From Lacticaseibacillus parakribbianus (lineage in GTDB: Bacteria; Bacillota; Bacilli; Lactobacillales; Lactobacillaceae): a DNA stretch of 64,000 nt. Shown here in pieces: positions 19,841 through 27,878 of this stretch. The notes under the pieces are model-generated. The model saw nothing but the letters and a program-made list of their open reading frames with translations, was not told where the DNA came from and ran no database searches. A program made the translations under genes and the position numbers. The first letter of the stretch is position 1; every line of letters begins with the position of its first letter. Location of the stretch: positions 1 through 64,000 of the forward strand of contig NZ_JANQBA010000009.1 of NCBI RefSeq assembly GCF_025490915.1. Reading direction: 5' to 3'.

Positions 19841-20446
19841 TTAGGCTCGCCCCGCCACGGCTGCGGTGAGGTCGATGCCGACCGCCTGCTCACCGAAGCG
19901 GTCGTTTTTGATGAAGTCGCAGGTGACCGCCTTGAGCATGGCGATCATCTGCTCCGGTGAGATATCGATGAACCCCGGTGCAACCAGGTTGGCGATCCCC
20001 GTCGCCACAATCCAGACCCCGGTCACCGCGTTTTGCCGCTGGGTTCGCGAAAGCTTCGCGGCCGGCGGATAGCCGTCCAGCTTGGCGATGGCGTGATCCA
20101 GCGCGTAGGCCCGCATGGCGGCGATGCCGAAGTGATCTTCGACAAACACCGCGCGGTACAGCGCCTGATTATCAAGCGCAAAGTTAATGTAGGCAAGCCC
20201 CAGATCCACAATCGGGTCGGTGGTGTAGCGCCGACTCAGCTTGCTGGTCAGGGTCTGCTTGATCTGATCGACAACCGCCTGGCGCAGCTCGGCCATGTTG
20301 GCGAATTCAAGGTAAATCGGCTGCGTCGAACACGCCATGCGCCGGGCGATGTTCCGCGCCGTGAAGCGCTTGAACCCCTCCTCCACAACGAGCTCATAAG
20401 CGGCCGTCAGAATCTGATCGCGTGTGATCGTTTTCTTTCTAGCCAT
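19841..20446 (-). CDS. TetR-family transcriptional regulator
   Basis: 201 residues. The N-terminal DNA-binding helices are visible: TRDQILTAAYELVVEEGFKRFTARNIARRMACSTQPIYLEF, with the helix-turn-helix near residues 25-45. The C-terminal ligand domain carries no recognisable pocket. The ATG at 20446 has GGGGGAA before it and matches the family start. It has its own promoter and terminator. No target is evident; pepS is divergent, 270 bp away. Confidence 0.9.
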   Translation of the reverse strand: MARKKTITRDQILTAAYELVVEEGFKRFTARNIARRMACSTQPIYLEFANMAELRQAVVDQIKQTLTSKLSRRYTTDPIVDLGLAYINFALDNQALYRAVFVEDHFGIAAMRAYALDHAIAKLDGYPPAAKLSRTQRQNAVTGVWIVATGIANLVAPGFIDISPEQMIAMLKAVTCDFIKNDRFGEQAVGIDLTAAVAGRA

Positions 20447-20508
20447 AAAGTTCCCCCACTTCTGAATCACGACCCAGGCGATGCACACCTTTGCCTGATG
20501 TCATCGTT

Positions 20509-20536
20509 ATTTTACCAAAGCCTTAGGAAAACGCAA
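20509..20536 (-). promoter_or_regulatory. promoter of the tetR gene
   Basis: On the minus strand TTGCGT, 16 bp, TAAAAT, about 60 bp upstream of the start codon. Confidence 0.6.
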
Positions 20537-20715
20537 TCCTTATCGAAAAGTATTTTGGGGGTCGCCAAAACAAGACCGCGTCGTTCACAAATAACGCTTG
20601 AATGCGCCTTGTCGCCGGGTCGCGGTGCCGCCTCACCGTTATTCACCGCGCCGAGCGCCATTATGGTAAAATCAAGGCAGTGTGGCCACGCCGCACGCAA
20701 AAGGAGGCAACCAAA

Positions 20716-21951
20716 ATGACTTTACCCAACTTTGAGGCGAACCTGAAGAAGTACGCCGCACTGATCGTCGACCTCGGCGCCGGCGTCGGCCAAGGCGACA
20801 CGGTCTACCTGCAGATTGGCACCGACCAGACCGAGCTGGCCCACCTGATCGCCGAAACCGCCTACGCCCGCGGCGCCGCCGAGGTGTCGATGTGGTGGCA
20901 AGACGACGCGATTCGCCGCCTGGACATCGCCAACCTCGCCGACGACCGACTGGCAAACCAGCCGCCGCAAGTGCAGGCCCAGATGGACTACTGGCTGGCC
21001 CACAACGCCAAGCGCATCACCATCATGTCCAGCGACCCGGACAACCTGGCCGGCATCGACAACGCGCGAGTCGCCGGCTACCAGGCCGGTTTCCAAAAGG
21101 TCTACGCCAAACTGTCGGCGGCAATTTCCGCCGAGCGCATCTCCTGGACCATCGCCGGGGCGGCCGGTACCAAGTGGGCCCAAAAGGTCTTCCCAGAAGC
21201 GGCCACCGCCGCAGCGGCCGTCGACCAGCTGTGGGACGCGATTTTCAAAACCGTTCGCATCTACCAAGACGATCCTGAGGCCGCATGGGCCGCGCATGTC
21301 GCCAAGCTGAACGAAAAGGCGGCGTGGCTCAACCAGGAGAACTTCGATCACCTCGAGTACACTGCCCCCGGCACGAAGCTTTCCGTCGGCTTGCCGGCCA
21401 ACCACATCTGGACGGCCGCCGGCGCCCGCAATCCACGGGGTGAGGCCTTCATTCCCAACATGCCAACCGAAGAGGTCTTCACCGTACCGGACTGCCGGCG
21501 CATCGACGGCACGGTCACCTCGACCAAACCGCTGTCTTACGCGGGCAACATTTTGGAGGGCATGCAGTTTCGCTTCGAGCACGGCCAGGTCGTCGCGGCC
21601 CACGCCGAGCGCGGCGATGCCACCCTTCAGCACCTGCTGGCGATTCGCGGGGCGCGGTCGCTCGGCGAAGTGTCGCTGGTGCCGGATCCGTCCCCGATCA
21701 GCCAGTCGGGCATCATTTTCTTCAACACGCTGTACGACGAGAACGCCTCCGATCACATGGCGCTGGGCCAAGCCTACCCCTTCTGCATCAAGGGGGGCAC
21801 CGACATGACGACGGCGCAGCTGACCGAAGCCGGGCTCAACGACGCCGACACCCACGTCGACTTCATGATGGGCTCGGCGCAGATGGCCATCGACGGCGTC
21901 AAGGCCGATGGCACCCGCGTGGCGATTTTCAGAAACGGCGACTGGGCCTAG
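20716..21951 (+). CDS. pepS: M29 family metalloaminopeptidase (PepS type)
   Basis: 411 residues, the M29 length. Enzymes of this family release N-terminal residues from peptides in the cytoplasm and help lactic acid bacteria use casein or other peptides. Conserved features: PNMPTEEVFTVPDCRRIDGTV, with the first metal-binding glutamate, and further on GALR-like and DEN...HMALG segments with the histidine ligand, closing with DTHVDFMMGS. AAGGAGG sits 10 bp before the ATG. Monocistronic with its own terminator. Confidence 0.93.
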   Translation: MTLPNFEANLKKYAALIVDLGAGVGQGDTVYLQIGTDQTELAHLIAETAYARGAAEVSMWWQDDAIRRLDIANLADDRLANQPPQVQAQMDYWLAHNAKRITIMSSDPDNLAGIDNARVAGYQAGFQKVYAKLSAAISAERISWTIAGAAGTKWAQKVFPEAATAAAAVDQLWDAIFKTVRIYQDDPEAAWAAHVAKLNEKAAWLNQENFDHLEYTAPGTKLSVGLPANHIWTAAGARNPRGEAFIPNMPTEEVFTVPDCRRIDGTVTSTKPLSYAGNILEGMQFRFEHGQVVAAHAERGDATLQHLLAIRGARSLGEVSLVPDPSPISQSGIIFFNTLYDENASDHMALGQAYPFCIKGGTDMTTAQLTEAGLNDADTHVDFMMGSAQMAIDGVKADGTRVAIFRNGDWA

Positions 21952-21964
21952 GCCAGCCGCTGAC

Positions 21965-21991
21965 GCCTCGGCAGACCGCCGAGGCTTTTTT
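21965..21991 (+). terminator. terminator of pepS
   Basis: GCCTCGGC-AGACC-GCCGAGGC followed by TTTTTT. Confidence 0.88.
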
Positions 21992-22000
21992 GGTGCCATC

Positions 22001-22405
22001 AAAAAACGTCCGGCAACGATGTACCGGACGCGCCGAAGCCACCGTGGGTCCTAGAACCCCGGCAGCCTCGGTATTTTTGCTGCTTCGTTGCAATCTTGCG
22101 GTGTTGACCTCGCAGTGGTGCTGCGTTCAAGGCCGCTTGAAACAAGCCACGCGCCGAGCCCCTCCGCAGCTACCTCGCAAGCGAGTAGGAGAGACAGTCA
22201 GACTGCGCGTGGGTGTTGGCGTTCACCCTGGTATTCGGGCCCAGCGAGGGGCGCCGTAACGCGAAAACACGTGTGTTGAAAGCCAGGTTCGGCTTGGTAT
22301 GGGCGGGGGTACTGGAGATGCTTATGCTCCGGCCATTCCCTCTGGGGCAGTGGACGCGCAACGACCAAGGCCTTTGGCCGCCTCCCTGTCCTAGAATAAT
22401 CATCC
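22001..22405 (-). ncRNA. unidentified structured RNA, about 405 nt
   Basis: No credible reading frame covers this stretch, yet it has a complete transcription unit on the minus strand: promoter at 22412-22440, and a terminator at 22000-22031 (CGTCCGG / CCGGACG then TTTTTT). The predicted transcript contains many hairpins: GGCC-AAA-GGCC, AAGCC..GGCUU, AACAC..GUGUU, GGGUG..CACCC, CUCGC-UU-GCGAG within a longer stem, CUUG-UUU-CAAG and GCAG..CUGC. Long-range pairs GCCCCUC/GAGGGGC and CCACGCGC/GCGCGUGG are also possible. None of the signatures of RNase P RNA, tmRNA or SRP RNA is present. Identity unknown. Confidence 0.65.
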
Positions 22406-22411
22406 ACAATC

Positions 22412-22440
22412 AGTGTAAGCCCCGTTATTTCAACCGTCAA
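22412..22440 (-). promoter_or_regulatory. promoter of the 22-kb structured RNA
   Basis: On the minus strand TTGACG (22435-22440), 17 bp, TACACT (22412-22417). It lies downstream of the terminator of the neighbouring gene, so the RNA is an independent unit. Confidence 0.75.
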
Positions 22441-22464
22441 ATTTTGAGCTCGCCCAGGCGGCAT

Positions 22465-22490
22465 CAAAAAAGCCCCGGCACGGCCGAGGC
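22465..22490 (-). terminator. terminator of the secreted-protein gene
   Basis: On the minus strand GCCTCGGC-CGT-GCCGGGGC, then TTTTTT. Confidence 0.85.
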
Positions 22491-22497
22491 GGAAAGT

Positions 22498-23370
22498 CTA
22501 GTTGGCATAGTAGATGTTCAAAGGTGGCACGGCTTGCCCGTTCGGGACGCAGGTCTGAAACGAGATGCCACCGATCGCGCGTTTTTGCGCGAGCATGTTG
22601 GTGACGCTGGCCTGGTTGTTGGCCACGCTGTAGCTAATCTTACGGACATGGTAGACATGGCCGTTGACACTAACCGCGGAGCCGATGCCGACGCCGGCGA
22701 GGTAGGCATGCGCCGCACCGGTGTACTCGATCAGGTAGTGGTTGGCAACGGCGGTCCACTGATAGACGTAGCTGTCGCCCGGCACTTGGCCAACGCCGCT
22801 GAACGCGCGAATGCCAAAGCTGTGGCCCCCAACCGTGAACCCGGTTGCGGCCGCCGGCGCCGCGGTGCGGCGAACCGGCGTTGCCCGGCGCGCGACCGTT
22901 GCGGTGCGATGTGCAGGCGCTGCGGTCGCCGTCGTCTGGGCGGTTGCCTGCGCAGGGGCGGCCTGCGTGTGCGTCGCGGTCGTTGCGGCCCGCTCGGTGG
23001 TGCTTGAAGCCGCCGCAGTCGCCGTGGTCGCCGCCGCCGGCGACTTAGTCTTAGTCGCTGCGGTCGCCTTGGCCGCGGTGGTCGCTGCCGCCTGCTTACT
23101 TGAAGCAGGCGCCTTCGCGTCTTGAGCGGCCTTGGCCTGATCCGTCGCCTTGGCAGAGGCGGCGGCCTTGTGCTCAGCCGACGTTGTCTTGGTCTGGCTG
23201 ACCGGCTTGGCCGCGGTCGTCTCGTGCGAACGCTGAACAGAGACGGCCGAAACGTGCGTCGGCGTGGCTTCCGCGGCGGTTTCGTTGGAGGTCAAGGCAA
23301 AGACAACCCCACTTGCGACAACCAAAGTCGTCACGGTAGCAGTCAACACACGAACAAAAGATTTATTCAA
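22498..23370 (-). CDS. secreted protein with Ala/Thr-rich linker and sortase-like C-terminus
   Basis: 290 residues. A signal peptide (MNKSFVRVL then a hydrophobic run to about residue 26) is followed by a low-complexity Ala/Thr/Lys linker of about 150 residues, as in cell-wall-spanning proteins. The last 110 residues look like a sortase fold: SAVSVNGHVYHVRKISYSV resembles the Gd-V-xx-YxV strand, and ISFQTCVPNG matches the catalytic LxTC motif. The usual His lies in an I-x-GH segment; here the place reads YLIEYTG, and no Arg follows the Cys, so activity is doubtful. It has its own promoter, a leader of about 190 nt and a terminator. Confidence 0.65.
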   Translation of the reverse strand: MNKSFVRVLTATVTTLVVASGVVFALTSNETAAEATPTHVSAVSVQRSHETTAAKPVSQTKTTSAEHKAAASAKATDQAKAAQDAKAPASSKQAAATTAAKATAATKTKSPAAATTATAAASSTTERAATTATHTQAAPAQATAQTTATAAPAHRTATVARRATPVRRTAAPAAATGFTVGGHSFGIRAFSGVGQVPGDSYVYQWTAVANHYLIEYTGAAHAYLAGVGIGSAVSVNGHVYHVRKISYSVANNQASVTNMLAQKRAIGGISFQTCVPNGQAVPPLNIYYAN

Positions 23371-23560
23371 AAAGATAGTTCCCCCATGATTCTTTCACTG
23401 ACAAAAGTTGGTAATCCTCCTCGCACTGCCCCAAGCAGCCGAAGCCGATCCCACAGTGCAGGTGCGGGATCATCGCTTGCCCCAGTTCCCACGCCGGGTC
23501 AAGCGGGTGACAGTCACACAGCGGGCGGCCGCTCAAAGCCAGCCGCTATGTAACTTTCAT
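23371..23560 (-). promoter_or_regulatory. structured 5' leader of the secreted-protein gene
   Basis: Transcript from the promoter at 23567-23595 to the start codon. Three stems are visible on the minus strand: CGCTTG..CAAGCG, GATCCC..GGGATC and CACTG..CAGTG, with the ribosome binding region just after. No known riboswitch consensus fits; in particular the c-di-AMP class, which often precedes cell-wall genes, is not matched. Confidence 0.5.
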
Positions 23561-23566
23561 GTTGTA

Positions 23567-23595
23567 ACTATAACAGCTTCCAAAGCCTGTTGCAA
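23567..23595 (-). promoter_or_regulatory. promoter of the secreted-protein gene
   Basis: On the minus strand TTGCAA (23590-23595), 17 bp, TATAGT (23567-23572). Confidence 0.75.
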
Positions 23596-23599
23596 ACCA

Positions 23600-23868
23600 C
23601 ACCGGCCGCCGCTTCGCCCTGAGGCCGCTTACTTTAATTCGTTCACGGGGGTAATCATTAATTTAATTCCCGCTTTTGGCGGCCGCATGTCCGGTCTCAC
23701 CCCCTCGCGCCGCCGCAGCCATAAGCTTTATCATCGCCACGTCGCCGATTATAATTTTTCCAAAAATATTTTTTGAAATTCGTGTCTTGTCACAACCTAG
23801 CAGCCGCCAGCGGTGGGTGCCAGATCATTTATTCACAAGTATTTTGGGCTTTTTTTCAATTTAGCCGG
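23600..23868. other. AT-richer intergenic stretch, no gene seen
   Basis: About 270 bp between the secreted-protein promoter and the nrdI terminator. It contains AT-rich patches (around 23645-23665 and 23745-23780) and no plausible reading frame with a ribosome binding site. It may hold upstream control sites; I see nothing specific. Confidence 0.5.
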
Positions 23869-23899
23869 CAAAAAAGGACCGCTGCTTCGCAGTGGTCCT
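23869..23899 (-). terminator. terminator of nrdFI
   Basis: On the minus strand GGACCACTGC-GAA-GCAGCGGTCC then TTTTTT. Confidence 0.87.
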
Positions 23900-23908
23900 G
23901 CTGTTGAA

Positions 23909-24394
23909 TTAACGCGCCAATGCCCGTTTAACCCCGCGCCGGGCGAAGTCGACCTGGTACTTGCACAAGGCGGTATAGATGCGAGCGGCCTCCTCGTCGT
24001 TGCCGCGCAGCTCGAACAGCCCGATCACCGGGGAGTTGTAGCGCCGGGCGTAGTGCTTGGCGGTCAGGCCGAACTGGGCGTTGAAGTTGCGGTTGCCGGA
24101 ACCCACGATGCCCAGCAGGTTCGCCGGATCCGCCTGGTCCAGCTCGTCGCGAAAGTCCAGGGTCATCACCTCGCGAACGCCGTTGTTGATGCCGTCACCG
24201 CCGTCCAGGTAGGTCGGCACCATCGCAAAGAACGGGTGATCCATGATGTCCGAGTCCAAAGACTCGGTGTACTCGACGGCATGAATCTCGGGTTGGCTGG
24301 CGTCGGCCTGGTGAACCTTGCTCGCATAGGCCACCAGCCGCTTGACAAAGGCGCGGGTGTTGCCGGAAATCGACACGTAAAACAGGTTGATCAC
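23909..24394 (-). CDS. nrdI: NrdI flavoprotein
   Basis: 161-residue flavodoxin-like protein that supplies the oxidant for assembly of the NrdF metal-radical cofactor. FMN-binding loops are visible: the phosphate loop SISGNTRAFVKRL near residue 8, PTYLDGGDGINNGV near 60 and VGSGNRNFNAQFG near 97. The start codon overlaps the end of nrdF by 4 bp (ATGA), which couples the two. Confidence 0.95.
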   Translation of the reverse strand: MINLFYVSISGNTRAFVKRLVAYASKVHQADASQPEIHAVEYTESLDSDIMDHPFFAMVPTYLDGGDGINNGVREVMTLDFRDELDQADPANLLGIVGSGNRNFNAQFGLTAKHYARRYNSPVIGLFELRGNDEEAARIYTALCKYQVDFARRGVKRALAR

Positions 24395-25389
24395 TGGTTG
24401 TCACCGTCCTTGGGGTCGGCGATCACGTCGATGTTGTAGTCGTCATCGCTCATCGCCTCGACTTGCCCCAGCAGGTAGCCGTTGCCGACCTGGGAGAAGA
24501 AGTCGTGGTTGGAGGTCGTGGTGTTGATGCCGTTCATGATGATCGGGTTGACGTCGCTAGCCGTCGTCGGGAACAGCCCGTCCTTGCCCAGGTTCATCAG
24601 GGCCTTGTTGGCGTTGTACTCGACGAAGGTCATCACCTCTTGGGTCCAGCCGACCTGGTCGTAGCACAGCCCCGCGTACTTCTGCTCGTTTTCGTACAGC
24701 TTGTACAGCAGGTCGTAGGCCCAGTCGTCTTGCTTTTGCTTCTCGGCGGCACTCAGCTGGTTGTAGCCGATCTGGTACTTGTAGCCGATGTAAGTCCCGT
24801 GAACGGACTCGTCGCGCAGGATCAGCTTGATGATCTCGGCGACGTTGTTGAGCTTGTTATTGCCCAGGTAGTACAGCGGCGTGTAGAAGCCGGAGTAAAA
24901 CAGGCAGGTTTCCAAGAAGACGTTAGCGACCTTCTTGTGCAGCGGATCCGGATCGTTGCGGTACAAGTCCACGATCCACTTGGCCTTGTTTTGGAGGTAC
25001 TCCTCGGAGTCGGACCACTTGAAAATCTCATCGATTTCGCTTTGCGTGTTCAGCGTGGAGAAAATCGTCGAGTAAGACTTAGCGTGGACGCTTTCCATGA
25101 ACTGAATGTTGTTGAGCACGGCCTTTTCGTGCGGCGTGATGGCGCCTTGGGTCAAAGCCCGCATGCCGTCTTGGCTTTGCACCGTGTCCAGCAGGGTCAG
25201 GCCGCCGAAGACGTGGCCGACGACCCACTGGTGAACGTCGTCCAGCTCGCGCCAGTCGTCCATGTCGTTGGACACGGGAACGCGGGTGTCGAGCCAAAAC
25301 TGCTCGGTAAGCTTCTCCCAGGTCGCCTTGTCGACATCGTCGCTCACGCGGTCCCAGTTGATTGCCTGGTAATTGTCGGTGAATGTCAT
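24391..25389 (-). CDS. nrdF: ribonucleotide reductase class Ib, beta subunit
   Basis: 332 residues. NrdF carries the di-metal site and the tyrosyl radical that starts ribonucleotide reduction in NrdE. Metal ligands are kept: Asp in LTLLDTVQS, Glu and His in MESVHAKSYS, Glu in FLETCLFYSGFY, Glu and His in LRDESVHGTYIG. The radical Tyr is the one in AKSYS, seven residues after the Glu. The start at 25389 has AGAGGGAG; upstream in-frame codons are ignored. Operon nrdF-nrdI, divergent from nrdE with NrdR boxes between. Confidence 0.97.
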   Translation of the reverse strand: MTFTDNYQAINWDRVSDDVDKATWEKLTEQFWLDTRVPVSNDMDDWRELDDVHQWVVGHVFGGLTLLDTVQSQDGMRALTQGAITPHEKAVLNNIQFMESVHAKSYSTIFSTLNTQSEIDEIFKWSDSEEYLQNKAKWIVDLYRNDPDPLHKKVANVFLETCLFYSGFYTPLYYLGNNKLNNVAEIIKLILRDESVHGTYIGYKYQIGYNQLSAAEKQKQDDWAYDLLYKLYENEQKYAGLCYDQVGWTQEVMTFVEYNANKALMNLGKDGLFPTTASDVNPIIMNGINTTTSNHDFFSQVGNGYLLGQVEAMSDDDYNIDVIADPKDGDNQ

Positions 25390-25439
25390 GTTTAACTCCC
25401 TCTGCGTGCCGGCCGCGCGGCTGGCACGCACGCAATTGG

Positions 25440-25486
25440 TTTCAATATGTAGGTCATCAATTGACCGCAACCACAATATACAGTAT
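25440..25486. promoter_or_regulatory. pair of NrdR boxes
   Basis: CAATATGTAG core (box 25440-25455) and CAATATACAG core (box 25471-25486) fit the acaCwAtATaTwGtgt consensus. They start 31 bp apart, three helical turns, as is usual for the NrdR repressor. They lie between nrdF and nrdE and could control both. Confidence 0.8.
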
Positions 25487-25544
25487 TATACCGTTATCGG
25501 CAAGTTATAAAGCGCCGCTCACCCGGCGAAAAAGGAGCACGCAC

Positions 25545-27716
25545 ATGGGACTCAAAGACATCGACCCAGAGCAGGTCACTTACTTCAAATTAAACAACGA
25601 GATCAACATTCCCGTCAACGGGCAGATTCCCCTGAACAAGGACAAGGAGGCCTTGGCCGCCTTCTTCAAGGAGAACGTCGACCCCAACACCATGCAATTC
25701 CCGAACCTGGCCGCGCGGCTGAACTACCTGACGACGCATGACTACTATGAACAAGGCTTCTTGGCCAAGTACAGCCAGGCGTTCATGGATCAGCTCAACG
25801 ACAAGCTGCAGCACGCCGGCTTTGCCTTTCAGTCCTTCATGGCGGCCTACAAGTTCTACGCCCAGTACGCGCTGAAAACCGACGACAACCAGCAGTACCT
25901 CGAGAATTTCCCCGACCGGGTCTTCGCCAACGCCTTGTTTTTCGGCGACGGCGACGAGCAGCTGGCCGAAACGCTGGCCGACGAAATGATTCACCAGCGC
26001 TACCAACCGGCCACCCCGTCCTTTTTGAACGCGGGGCGGGCCCGGCGCGGCGAGCTGGTGTCCTGTTTCCTCCTTCAGATCACCGACGACATGAACGCGA
26101 TCGGCCGCGCCGTCAACTCCGCGCTTGAGCTGTCGCGCATCGGCGGTGGCGTCGGCATCACCTTGTCCAACCTGCGCGAAGCGGGGGCCCCGATCAAGGG
26201 CATCGAAGGCGCCGCCAGCGGCGTTTTGCCGGTGATGAAGCTGCTTGAAGACAGCTTCTCTTACTCCAACCAGCTGGGCCAGCGTCAAGGCGCCGGGGTC
26301 GTCTACCTCAACGTGTTCCACCCCGACATCATCTCATTTCTCGGGGCCAAGAAGGAAAACGCCGACGAAAAGTACCGCGTCAAGACCCTGAGCCTGGGCA
26401 CCATCGTTCCCGACAAGTTCTACGAGCTGGTGCGAGAAGACCGCGACATGTACCTGTTTTCGCCTTACTCCGTCGAGCGCGAGTACGGCCAGCCGTTCTC
26501 CTACCTGGACATCACCAAGGAGTACGACAACCTGGTCGCCAACCCGCGGATCAAGAAGACCAAGATTCGCGCCCGCGACCTTGAAACCGAAATCTCCAAG
26601 CTGCAACAGGAATCCGGCTACCCTTACATCCTCAACGTCGACACGGCCAACGCCGCCTCGCCGATCAAGGGCAAGATCATCATGAGCAACCTGTGCTCCG
26701 AGATCATGCAGGTGCAGACGCCAAGCCTGTTGAACAACCGCCAAGAATACGACATCATGGGCACCGACGTCTCCTGCAACCTGGGGTCGACCAACATTCC
26801 CAACCTGATGAAGAGTCCCGACTTCGAGCGCTCGGTCGACGCGATGGTTCGCGCCTTGACCTTCGTCACCGACCACTCCGAAATCGACGTGGTCCCAAGC
26901 GTTCAAAACGGCAACGACCTGGCCCACAGCATCGGGCTTGGCGCCATGGGCCTGCACACCTACTTCGCCAAGCACCACATGCACTACGGCTCGCCGGAGT
27001 CCTTGGACTTCACCAACCAGTACTTCCTGCTGTTGAACTACTACACGCTCAAGGCCTCCAACAAGATTGCCCAGGAGCGCGGCCAGGTGTTTGACAACTT
27101 CGCGGCCTCCAAGTACGCCGATGGCACCTACTTTGACAAGTACCTGAACCAAGATTGGGCCCCGAAGTTCCCCGAGGTGGCTTCGCAGTTCGCAGGCATT
27201 CACCTGCCGACCAAGGCCGACTGGCAGGCCCTGAAGGAGGCCGTGATGAAAGACGGCCTGTACCACCAAAACCGCATGGCGGTGGCGCCGAACGGCTCGA
27301 TTTCCTACATCAATGACACCAGCTCCAGCCTCCACCCGATTGTCAACCGCATCGAGGACCGCCAGGAGAAGACCATCGGCACCATTTACTACCCGGCCAG
27401 CGGCCTGGCCAACGACACCCTGCCGTACTACCAAAGCGCCTACGACACCAACATGTGCAAGGTGATCGACGTTTACGCCGCGGCCCAGCAGCACGTCGAC
27501 CAGGGCATGTCGATGACCCTGTTCATGCGCTCGACCATCCCCGCCGGCATCTACCCGTGGAAGGCCGGCCGCACCGACAAGATGACCACGCGCGACCTGA
27601 ACATCCTGCGCAACTACGCCCACGCCAAGGGCATCAAGTCGATCTACTACATCCGCACATTCACGGATGACGCCGACGAAATCGGCGCCAACGCGTGCGA
27701 AAGCTGCTCCATCTGA
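25545..27716 (+). CDS. nrdE: ribonucleotide reductase class Ib, alpha subunit
   Basis: 723 residues; the catalytic subunit that reduces ribonucleoside diphosphates to deoxy forms. Visible are the N-terminal domain, the substrate-site cysteine in GELVSCFLLQITDDM, the barrel with SRIGGGVGITLSNLR, NLCSEIMQ, the thiyl loop, and the C-terminal redox tail CESCSI that takes electrons from NrdH. AAAGGAG precedes the ATG at 25545, and the MGLKDIDPEQV start matches NrdE. No nrdH is next to it in this window. Confidence 0.97.
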   Translation: MGLKDIDPEQVTYFKLNNEINIPVNGQIPLNKDKEALAAFFKENVDPNTMQFPNLAARLNYLTTHDYYEQGFLAKYSQAFMDQLNDKLQHAGFAFQSFMAAYKFYAQYALKTDDNQQYLENFPDRVFANALFFGDGDEQLAETLADEMIHQRYQPATPSFLNAGRARRGELVSCFLLQITDDMNAIGRAVNSALELSRIGGGVGITLSNLREAGAPIKGIEGAASGVLPVMKLLEDSFSYSNQLGQRQGAGVVYLNVFHPDIISFLGAKKENADEKYRVKTLSLGTIVPDKFYELVREDRDMYLFSPYSVEREYGQPFSYLDITKEYDNLVANPRIKKTKIRARDLETEISKLQQESGYPYILNVDTANAASPIKGKIIMSNLCSEIMQVQTPSLLNNRQEYDIMGTDVSCNLGSTNIPNLMKSPDFERSVDAMVRALTFVTDHSEIDVVPSVQNGNDLAHSIGLGAMGLHTYFAKHHMHYGSPESLDFTNQYFLLLNYYTLKASNKIAQERGQVFDNFAASKYADGTYFDKYLNQDWAPKFPEVASQFAGIHLPTKADWQALKEAVMKDGLYHQNRMAVAPNGSISYINDTSSSLHPIVNRIEDRQEKTIGTIYYPASGLANDTLPYYQSAYDTNMCKVIDVYAAAQQHVDQGMSMTLFMRSTIPAGIYPWKAGRTDKMTTRDLNILRNYAHAKGIKSIYYIRTFTDDADEIGANACESCSI

Positions 27717-27722
27717 CCACCG

Positions 27723-27762
27723 CCAAAAACCCCGCTCGCGACGCTGCGAGCGGGGTTTTTGG
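27723..27762 (+). terminator. terminator of nrdE
   Basis: CCAAAAACCCCGCTCGC / GCGAGCGGGGTTTTTGG; works on both strands. Confidence 0.9.
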
Positions 27763-27878
27763 CGTGTTGGCGGTGTTCAGGGCAACCATGGCCGCTCAAC
27801 CCAACTGATGGCGCCACACCAAAAGGCTTGGATCAGCGCCTGAGCCCTGAATCGTCAGGCGCAATGACCCGGCGCCGC

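Noticed and set aside
22240-22330. Partial likeness of the 22-kb RNA to 5S rRNA (CCCAUACC followed by CGAAC)
   Set aside because: The flanking helices of 5S rRNA are absent and the length is wrong; a short coincidence.
22001-22405. tmRNA, RNase P RNA or SRP RNA
   Set aside because: No tRNA-like ends with GGUUCGA, no tag reading frame ending in LAA, no GAGGAAAGUC core, and no GGUCCGGAAGGAAGC loop.
22170-22467. Small frames inside the 22-kb RNA
   Set aside because: No ribosome binding sites, protein-unlike composition, and frames overlap stable stems. The structured-RNA reading is simpler.
23371-23560. c-di-AMP (ydaO) riboswitch in the secreted-protein leader
   Set aside because: The CGCUU-like stem looks suggestive, but the conserved GAACCCGUCAGCU segment and the rest of the pseudo-symmetric core are missing.
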